A stretch of 64,000 nucleotides of DNA. It comes from Stenotrophomonas indicatrix. GTDB taxonomy: Bacteria > Pseudomonadota > Gammaproteobacteria > Xanthomonadales > Xanthomonadaceae. Made by a program: the position numbers and the translations under genes. Shown here one piece after another: positions 58,138 through 64,000 of the stretch; the stretch's first letter is position 1, and each line of letters opens with the position of its first letter. The notes under the pieces are model-generated. The model had not been told where the DNA came from. It ran no database searches and saw nothing but the letters and a program-made list of their open reading frames with translations. Where the stretch lies: NCBI RefSeq assembly GCF_002750975.1, contig NZ_PEJS01000001.1, forward strand, positions 3,100,001 to 3,164,000, read 5' to 3'.

Positions 58138-58563
58138 TTAATCGAGGAAGCGCGCCGCCTGTTCCGGCGTCGGCAGGAAGCAGGCGTCATGGCGCCCGAA
58201 CCAGCGATAGCGGTTGCGTGCCAGCACGCGGTAGGCGCCATCGCGCCAGCGGCGTGGCAGCACGCGCAGTACGGCCGCCAGGCGCCAGCCACCACCCAGT
58301 GCCGCCAGCACGCGCAGGATCGCATCGGTATCGGTCCACGCGCCCTGCCCGTCCAACAGCAGGAACGAGGTCGGGTCGTGCGCGTCCAGGCCGTGCGCGC
58401 GCAACATCGCGCTGCCCTGCGCGCCCTGCATCGCCGCGAAGCGAAAGCGTTCCTGCCGGTCGAACCGCAGCAGGAAACGCACCCAGCGGCTGCACAACGC
58501 GCAGACGCCATCGAAGACGATCACGCCGCCAGGCTCTACACCCGCAGCGCGATCACCGCGCAT
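58138..58563 (-). CDS. DUF393 thiol-disulfide oxidoreductase-like protein
   Basis: 141 residues from an ATG at 58563 that overlaps the pgeF stop (ATGA). The motif DGVCALCSRWVRFLL has the CxxC redox pair and RFRFAAMQGAQG, SFLLLDGQGAW and RWFGRHDACFLPTPEQAARFL fit the family. It is probably a cytoplasmic redox protein. Coupling with pgeF suggests coexpression. Confidence 0.85.
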   Translation of the reverse strand: MRGDRAAGVEPGGVIVFDGVCALCSRWVRFLLRFDRQERFRFAAMQGAQGSAMLRAHGLDAHDPTSFLLLDGQGAWTDTDAILRVLAALGGGWRLAAVLRVLPRRWRDGAYRVLARNRYRWFGRHDACFLPTPEQAARFLD

Positions 58564-59330
58564 CAGTCCATCCACACCAGCGTCGCCATCCGGCCAGTGC
58601 GGCGGTCGCGACGGTGCGAGTACAGATCCGCATCGGCCATGGTCGAGACCGTGCCGCCGTGGATGTTGCCCAGCTCCATGCCCGCGGCCTGCAGGCGCTG
58701 TCGCGCCAGCGCGAACAGATCCACTTTCCAGTGACCGGGGCGGGTCGCCACGAAGGCCGCCGCAGCGGCCGCGTCGTGTCCGACGAAGGCGTGGTACACC
58801 TCTTCGCCGATCTCGTAGTCGGCCGGTCCCGCTGCCGGGCCCAGCCACGCGCGCAGCTGCGCCGGTGGCGTCTGCATGGCGGCCACGGTGGCCTCCAGCA
58901 TGCCGTCGGCCAGGCCACGCCAACCTGCATGGGCGGCCCCCACCTCGCTGCCATCGACAGCGGCGAACACCACCGGCAGGCAGTCCGCGGTGAGGATCGC
59001 CAGCACAACCCCGGGCACCGAGGTCACCGCGGCATCGGCCACCGGTTCGCTGGCGCCCTCCACCGGCGGCGCGCCGAAACGCAGCACGGTGCTGCTGTGC
59101 ACCTGGCGCAGCCAATGCGGCGCCGATGGCAGTGCCAGGCCCTGCTGCAGCAGCTGCCGGTTGTGCTCGACGTTGGCTGGGGTGTCACCGTCGGCCGCAT
59201 GCCGGTTGCCCAGGTTGAACTGGGCGAACGGCGCTGGCGAGATACCCGCGCCATGCCGGCGCGTGGTCAGTGCATGCACGCCCGGGGGCGCCGGCCAATC
59301 AGCCTGCAGCAGCGGCAGCGCGGTAGTCAT
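58563..59330 (-). CDS. pgeF: Polyphenol oxidase / purine nucleoside phosphorylase PgeF
   Basis: 255 residues of the YfiH/LACC1 family: LTADCLPVVFAA, GAAHAGWRGLADGMLEATVAAM and WLGPAAGPADYEIGEEVY with the conserved His and Cys of the zinc site. Enzymes of this family act on purine nucleosides (deaminase and phosphorylase) and help peptidoglycan fidelity in E. coli. The start overlaps the rluD stop by one base (TAATG). Confidence 0.93.
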   Translation of the reverse strand: MTTALPLLQADWPAPPGVHALTTRRHGAGISPAPFAQFNLGNRHAADGDTPANVEHNRQLLQQGLALPSAPHWLRQVHSSTVLRFGAPPVEGASEPVADAAVTSVPGVVLAILTADCLPVVFAAVDGSEVGAAHAGWRGLADGMLEATVAAMQTPPAQLRAWLGPAAGPADYEIGEEVYHAFVGHDAAAAAAFVATRPGHWKVDLFALARQRLQAAGMELGNIHGGTVSTMADADLYSHRRDRRTGRMATLVWMD

Positions 59331-60319
59331 TACCAGCGGTCCCGCTCGCGCTCGGCGAAGGCCGCGCTGTCTTCGCGCAGCACCTTCATCAGGTGCAGCA
59401 TGTCGGCCGGCGCCGGCGCGGTGTTGCGCACCGGCTCACCACTGATCGGATGCACGAACTCCAGGGTCTCTGCATGCAGGGCCTGGCGCTTGAAGCCGCG
59501 CAGCGCGGCCACCAGCTCGTCGCTGGCCCCCTTGGGCAGCTTCAGCGCACCGCCGTACAGCTGATCGCCCACGATCGGGTGCCGCAGGTGCGCCATGTGC
59601 ACGCGGATCTGGTGGGTACGCCCGGTTTCCAGGCGGCATTCCAGCGCGGTATGCGCACGGAAGCGCTCGCGCAGGCGGTAATGGGTCACCGCTTCCTTGC
59701 CATCCTCGCGCACGCCCATCTTCAGGCGGTCGCGCGGGTGGCGATCGATCGGCGCATCTGCGGTACCACCGGCCACCAGCGCGCCCATCACCACGGCCAG
59801 GTACTGGCGGTGCACGTCACGGGCGGCCAGCTGCTCGACCAGTGCGGTCTGCGCTTCCAGCGTGCGGGCCACGACCATCACGCCGCTGGTGTCCTTGTCC
59901 AGGCGATGCACGATGCCCGCGCGCGGCAGCACCGCCACCGACGGGTCGCGGTACAGCAGCGCATTGACCAGGGTACCGCTGTGGTTGCCGGCACCGGGGT
60001 GCACGACCAGGCCGACCGGCTTGTTGATCACCAGCAGGTGCTCGTCCTCGAACAGCACGTCCAGCGGGATGTCTTCCGGCTCGGCGCTGGTCTGGGTTTC
60101 CAGCACCACCTGCAGGGTGACCACCTCGCCGCCGCGCAGTGCGTCGCGCGGGCGTGCCTGCGCGCCGTCCAGCAGGACGTCGCCGGCCTTGATCCACTCG
60201 GTCAGGCGGGAACGGGAATATTCGGGGAACAGCTCGGCCACGACCGCGTCGAAACGACGGCCGGCGGAGGTGTCGGGGACAACGGCCTGGCGGGCCGATT
60301 CGGAGGGTTGTTCAGACAT
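59330..60319 (-). CDS. rluD: 23S rRNA pseudouridine synthase RluD
   Basis: 329 residues from the ATG at 60319 ([20 protein letters not shown]). S4 RNA-binding domain first ([18 protein letters not shown]), then the catalytic domain with [18 protein letters not shown], where the Asp is the catalytic nucleophile, and [20 protein letters not shown]. It modifies positions in helix 69 of 23S rRNA. Gene pair rluD-pgeF divergent from bamD is the usual gammaproteobacterial order. Confidence 0.95.
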   Translation of the reverse strand: MSEQPSESARQAVVPDTSAGRRFDAVVAELFPEYSRSRLTEWIKAGDVLLDGAQARPRDALRGGEVVTLQVVLETQTSAEPEDIPLDVLFEDEHLLVINKPVGLVVHPGAGNHSGTLVNALLYRDPSVAVLPRAGIVHRLDKDTSGVMVVARTLEAQTALVEQLAARDVHRQYLAVVMGALVAGGTADAPIDRHPRDRLKMGVREDGKEAVTHYRLRERFRAHTALECRLETGRTHQIRVHMAHLRHPIVGDQLYGGALKLPKGASDELVAALRGFKRQALHAETLEFVHPISGEPVRNTAPAPADMLHLMKVLREDSAAFAERERDRW

Positions 60320-60432
60320 GGCAGGGGGCATCTTTGAAATTTTGGGGTCCCGGCGAACCGGTTTCAGTCGCTGGACAGGACACTAGGCTATCATCGACCC
60401 TTCGTATTCCAGCCGCGTCCCGCATTGACCCC

Positions 60433-61317
60433 ATGATCCGACGCTCCGTCCTGCTCTCCGCGCCCGTCCGCCTGACCGCCCTCCTGCTGGTGCTGGTCAT
60501 CGTCGCCACTGGCTGCAACCGCGGCACCAAGGGCGATCGCCCTGATGAAGGCACCCCGGTCGAACAGCTCTACGAAAAGAGCCACAAGCTGATGCAAGGC
60601 GGCAACTGGAGCGGCGCCGAAGCCAGCTTCCGTCGCCTGGTGGCACAGTATCCCTACGGCCCGTACACCGAGCAGGCGATGATCGAATCGGCCTACGCCC
60701 AGTACAAGGCCGGCAAGCACGATGACGCGGTGTCCAGCATCGACCGCTTCATCCGTACCTACCCGACCCACCGCAACATCGCGTACCTGTACTACCTGCG
60801 CGGCCTGGCCAATTCCAATCGCAATACGGTATTCCTGCGTCGCGTATGGTCGCTGGACGCAAGCCGCCGCGATCTGTCCACGCCGCACCAGGCGTATTCA
60901 GACTTCAACATCGTGGTCGACCGCTACCCCAACAGCCGCTACGCCGCCGATGCGCGCCAGCGGATGCTGGTGCTGCGTGACGTATTCGCCCAGCACGAGC
61001 TCGACAATGCCCTGTACTACGTGCGTCGCGGCGCCTGGGTCTCGGCTGCCGGCCGCGCCAACTACCTGCTGGAAAACTACCCGCAGAGCGCATTCCAGAA
61101 CGATGCCGTGGCGGTGCTGGCCGAGTCCTACACCCACCTGGGCAACAAGACCCTGGCCGACGACGCCCGCCGCGTCCTGCAGCTGAACCAGCCGGACCAC
61201 CCGTGGCTGGAAGGCAAGTGGCCGAAGTACCCGTGGATGATCCGCAAGCTGAACCCGTTTGCCGGCGAAAAGTCCGCCGCCACCGGCCAGCGCAACGCGC
61301 GACTGGAAAAGAAGTAA
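60433..61317 (+). CDS. bamD: Outer membrane assembly lipoprotein BamD
   Basis: 294 residues from the ATG at 60433. Lipobox VATGC with Cys near residue 21. Tetratricopeptide repeats follow: YEKSHKLMQGGNWSGAEASFRRLVAQYP, YAQYKAGKHDDAVSSIDRFIRTYP, then AYSDFNIVVDRYPNSRYAADARQRM. BamD is the essential partner of BamA in inserting beta-barrel proteins. It is divergent from rluD and has its own terminator. Confidence 0.97.
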   Translation: MIRRSVLLSAPVRLTALLLVLVIVATGCNRGTKGDRPDEGTPVEQLYEKSHKLMQGGNWSGAEASFRRLVAQYPYGPYTEQAMIESAYAQYKAGKHDDAVSSIDRFIRTYPTHRNIAYLYYLRGLANSNRNTVFLRRVWSLDASRRDLSTPHQAYSDFNIVVDRYPNSRYAADARQRMLVLRDVFAQHELDNALYYVRRGAWVSAAGRANYLLENYPQSAFQNDAVAVLAESYTHLGNKTLADDARRVLQLNQPDHPWLEGKWPKYPWMIRKLNPFAGEKSAATGQRNARLEKK

Positions 61318-61324
61318 GAAAAGA

Positions 61325-61350
61325 GGCCCCGCACGGGGCCTTTTTTTTTG
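61325..61350 (+). terminator. Rho-independent terminator of bamD
   Basis: Stem AGGCCCC with GGGGCCT, loop GCAC, and a run of nine T, beginning eight bases after the stop codon. Confidence 0.95.
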
Positions 61351-61471
61351 CCTGGCGTCACCGCTAGGAATGCTACGAACCGGCGATCATTGCGACTTCC
61401 ATCGCAGTCGGCGCGGAGCGCAGCTCCCAGAATGCGGCGCAAAGGCCATCCCGGCCTGCATGGAGCGCCAC

Positions 61472-62671
61472 ATGTCCTCACCGTCCCTGCGGTTCCGACT
61501 CCGCCCGACCCTGCTGGTCACTGCCCTGCTTGCGCTGGCCGCCAGTCCCCTTGTCGCGCTGGCGGCGGAGCCGGGTGACCTGCTCTCGGCCGCGCCCTAC
61601 CGCGCCAGCTGGGTGCCCTCCAAGGCCGCCCAGGCCTACAAGCTGGCCTACCGCACCCCCGATCATCACGGACGCCTGGCCGAGGCGACGGGGCTGGTCT
61701 ATCTGCCCGCAGGGCCTGCGCCAGCAGGTGGCTGGCCGGTCGTATCCTGGGCCCACGGCACCCAGGGCATCGCCGACCACTGCGCGCCTTCGGTATCCGG
61801 CCCCTATCAGCCCGAGCGCGATGGCCGCTTCCTCGACCAGTTCCTGGCACAGGGCTATGCCGTTCTCGCCGCCGACTACCAAGGCCTGGGCAGCCCGGGT
61901 GACCACGCCTACCTGCACGTGCGCACCTCCGCGCGCAACGCCATCGATCTCATCAAGGCCAGCCGCCATTTCCTCGGCAATGCCACGCTGTCACCGCGTT
62001 GGGTATCGGTGGGCCATTCGCAGGGCGGCGCTGCCGCGCTCACTGCCGGCCATCTGGCACCGTCCTATGGACCCTCGCTGCAGTACCGCGGCAGCTTCAC
62101 CACCGGCACACCCACGGCCGTCGAACTGACCGCGCTGGTGATGAAGCCGGACAGCCGCACGCCGAATCCGGGCGCGCTCAATGCCTATCACGCCTACCTC
62201 CTCGATGGCCTGCTGCAGGTGGAGCCGCGTATCGCACGCGTACTCAGCGATGAAGGCCATGCACGGGTCGCGCTGGCGCGCCAGCAGTGCCTGGGCCCGC
62301 TGGCGGCCACCCTGGAAGGGGCGAACACGGGAGAAATGTTCAGCGCACCGTTGACCTCGGTGCCGGGCATCTGGGCGCTGCTGCATGACTATCTGGGCGT
62401 GCCACGGCGGGGCTTCAGCCAGCCGTTGATGCTGGGCCACGGCAGCGAGGATCGCGACGTGCCCTATCTCACCACCCTGCTGTATGCCGTCGGTCTGGCC
62501 CTGCGCGGCGAACCGGTGGCATTCCGCCGATACCCGGTCGACCATCGCGGCACGCTGGACGCAGCGGCGGCCGATGGCCTGGCATTCGTGCGTGCGCGGC
62601 TGGGGGACAGCCAATTTGACGAGGCCGCCGAAACCGCCGGCCTGGAGCAGCTGCTCAACGAAGCCCGGTAG
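61472..62671 (+). CDS. Secreted lipase-like alpha/beta hydrolase
   Basis: 399 residues from the ATG at 61472, with GGAG six bases before it; an ATG four codons upstream is possible. Signal peptide to about residue 32 (LLVTALLALAASPLVALAAE). The nucleophile elbow is VSVGHSQGGAAAL; the late Asp in GHGSEDRDVPY and His in YPVDHRG complete a triad. It resembles the secretory lipase (LIP) family. The stop TAG is the TAG of a SMAG GTAG head. The substrate is unknown. Confidence 0.8.
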   Translation: MSSPSLRFRLRPTLLVTALLALAASPLVALAAEPGDLLSAAPYRASWVPSKAAQAYKLAYRTPDHHGRLAEATGLVYLPAGPAPAGGWPVVSWAHGTQGIADHCAPSVSGPYQPERDGRFLDQFLAQGYAVLAADYQGLGSPGDHAYLHVRTSARNAIDLIKASRHFLGNATLSPRWVSVGHSQGGAAALTAGHLAPSYGPSLQYRGSFTTGTPTAVELTALVMKPDSRTPNPGALNAYHAYLLDGLLQVEPRIARVLSDEGHARVALARQQCLGPLAATLEGANTGEMFSAPLTSVPGIWALLHDYLGVPRRGFSQPLMLGHGSEDRDVPYLTTLLYAVGLALRGEPVAFRRYPVDHRGTLDAAAADGLAFVRARLGDSQFDEAAETAGLEQLLNEAR

Positions 62672-62775
62672 ATCCACGCCGTGCATCGATGGGCGATACA
62701 CCCGGTTGCCGGCCAGCGGCCGGCACTACCGATGGATCCATCGAACATTGGTAGCGCCGGGCCATGCCCGGCGAC
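62667..62775. repeat. SMAG palindromes between the lipase-like gene and nadE
   Basis: Units 62667-62693 (GGTAGATCCACGCCGTGCAT, imperfect), 62705-62730 (reverse) and 62750-62775 (forward, GGTAGCGCCGGGCCATGCCC). The first includes the lipase stop codon. Confidence 0.85.
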
Positions 62776-62781
62776 CGGCCC

Positions 62782-64000
62782 TCAGCTCTTGTAGCCGTTG
62801 CTGATCGGGTAGCGGCGCTCACGCCCGAACGCGCGGCGCGAGACCTTCGGGCCCGGCGCGGCCTGGTGCCGCTTCCACTCGCTGATCCGCACCAGCCGCA
62901 GCACACGATCCACCACCGCCGCGTCATAGCCTGCAGCGACGATCTCCGTGCGCGACTGCTCCTGGTCGATGTAGCGGTACAGGATGCCGTCCAGCACGTC
63001 GTAGGCCGGCAGTGAATCCTGGTCGGTCTGGTTTTCGCGCAGTTCGGCCGAGGGCGGGCGGCTGATCACCGCCGGCGGGATCACCGGCGCACCGCCAACG
63101 GTGTTGCGCCACTTGGACAGGCCGAACACCTCGGTCTTGTACAGGTCCTTCAGCGGCGCGTAACCCCCGCACATGTCGCCATAGATGGTGGCGTAGCCGA
63201 CCGCGTACTCGCTCTTGTTGCCGGTGGTCAGCAGCAGGCCACCGAACTTGTTGGCCAGTGCCATCAGGATCACGCCACGGCTGCGCGACTGCAGGTTCTC
63301 CTCGGTCACATCCGGCGTGGTGCCCTCGAACATCGGTGCCAGCGCCTGCATCAGGCCCTGGAACGCCGGCTCGATGGAAACGGCTTCCAGCTTCACGCCC
63401 AGCGCCTGGCACTGCTCGGCGGCCAGGTCGTTGGACATGCCGGCGGTATAGCGCGACGGCAGGCGCACCGCCGTCACGTTCTCCGCGCCCAGTGCATCGA
63501 CCGCCATGGCCAGCACGATCGCCGAGTCGATGCCACCGGACAGACCCAGCCACACCTTCTTGAAACCGTTCTTGCTGCAGTAGTCCTGGATGCCGCGGGT
63601 CACCGCGCGCCACGCCAGCGCATCCATGCTCTCGTCGCCGTCGTCCATCCATACCTGCGGCAGGAAGCGGCGGGTAGCGCCGTCGTAGTCCACCACCAGC
63701 CACTGGTCGACGAAGGCCGCCGCGGCCGGGTGCACTGTGCCATCGCCATCGGCCACCACCGATGCACCATCGAACACCAGCGCGTCCTGGCCGCCCACCA
63801 CGTTGAGGTAAGCGATGGCCGCGCCGCTTTCGCGGGTGCGTGCAGCCAGCACGGCGTCACGCTGGGCATGCTTGCCGCGCTCGTACGGCGAGGCATTGGG
63901 CACCACCACCAGCTGCGCGCCGGCACGCACCGTATCGGCCAGCGGCTCGGCGAACCACAGGTCCTCGCAGATCAGCAGGCCGACCGGGATGCCGTCGACC
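62782..64000 (-). CDS. nadE: NAD+ synthase, glutamine-hydrolysing (5' partial)
   Basis: The gene runs off the right edge; about 405 C-terminal residues are seen. The nitrilase-type glutaminase domain is cut but shows LLICEDLWF with the catalytic cysteine. The synthetase domain has the PP-loop LGLSGGIDSAIVLAMA, LPSRYTAGMSN, TTGNKSEYAVGY and YGDMCGGYAPLKDLYKTEV. It amidates nicotinic acid adenine dinucleotide to NAD+ using glutamine and ATP. Confidence 0.96.
   Translation of the reverse strand, partial: VDGIPVGLLICEDLWFAEPLADTVRAGAQLVVVPNASPYERGKHAQRDAVLAARTRESGAAIAYLNVVGGQDALVFDGASVVADGDGTVHPAAAAFVDQWLVVDYDGATRRFLPQVWMDDGDESMDALAWRAVTRGIQDYCSKNGFKKVWLGLSGGIDSAIVLAMAVDALGAENVTAVRLPSRYTAGMSNDLAAEQCQALGVKLEAVSIEPAFQGLMQALAPMFEGTTPDVTEENLQSRSRGVILMALANKFGGLLLTTGNKSEYAVGYATIYGDMCGGYAPLKDLYKTEVFGLSKWRNTVGGAPVIPPAVISRPPSAELRENQTDQDSLPAYDVLDGILYRYIDQEQSRTEIVAAGYDAAVVDRVLRLVRISEWKRHQAAPGPKVSRRAFGRERRYPISNGYKS

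Overview
The window looks like a chromosome segment of the Stenotrophomonas maltophilia complex (Xanthomonadaceae). The base composition is GC-rich. A Tat-exported class A beta-lactamase of the L2 type lies divergent from an ampR regulator. GTAG-headed palindromes matching the SMAG family of S. maltophilia recur in intergenic spaces. Gene order in the core blocks (ruvCA-kup-ruvB-ybgC-tolQRAB-pal-cpoB-queEC; rluD-pgeF next to bamD) is gammaproteobacterial and fits Xanthomonadales.

Positions 1 to about 6,900 are an accessory island ending at the 3' end of a tRNA-Lys gene. It has lower GC, a P2-type portal gene remnant, an AT-rich patch with eight GGTAAC-type repeats, and a likely defence cluster. 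That cluster holds the end of a P-loop ATPase, a DprA-like protein with a degenerate HAD-phosphoribosyltransferase protein (the ShosA/ShosT pairing known from phage-satellite hotspots), and a DUF4365 nuclease-like protein.

From 7 to 31.7 kb the window is mostly housekeeping: a secreted metalloprotease-like protein, queuosine precursor genes, the Tol-Pal envelope system, Holliday-junction genes split by a potassium transporter, yebC, aspS, a DUF3011 repeat protein, a proton antiporter, blaL2/ampR and an ABC-F ATPase. From 32 to 54 kb there are two paralogous TonB-dependent receptors, a YbaL-type antiporter, a homocysteine-forming sulfhydrylase, an RstA/RstB-like two-component system beside a MipA-type porin, clpB with a heat-shock type promoter, a GST, an NCS2 permease and poxB. 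From 54 to 64 kb there is an otsB-GH15-otsA trehalose operon, then rluD-pgeF-DUF393, bamD, a secreted lipase-like protein and the 3' part of nadE.

Between genes, besides SMAG palindromes, there is a larger element in four places (16.8, 36.3, 47.5 and 47.9 kb). It has a long outer stem of 21 to 25 bp around a core with two small hairpins. Outer and inner stems differ between copies yet stay paired, while loop sequences are kept. I regard this covarying cruciform element and the island defence cluster as the two most interesting things here. All calls come from reading the sequence; no database search was run.
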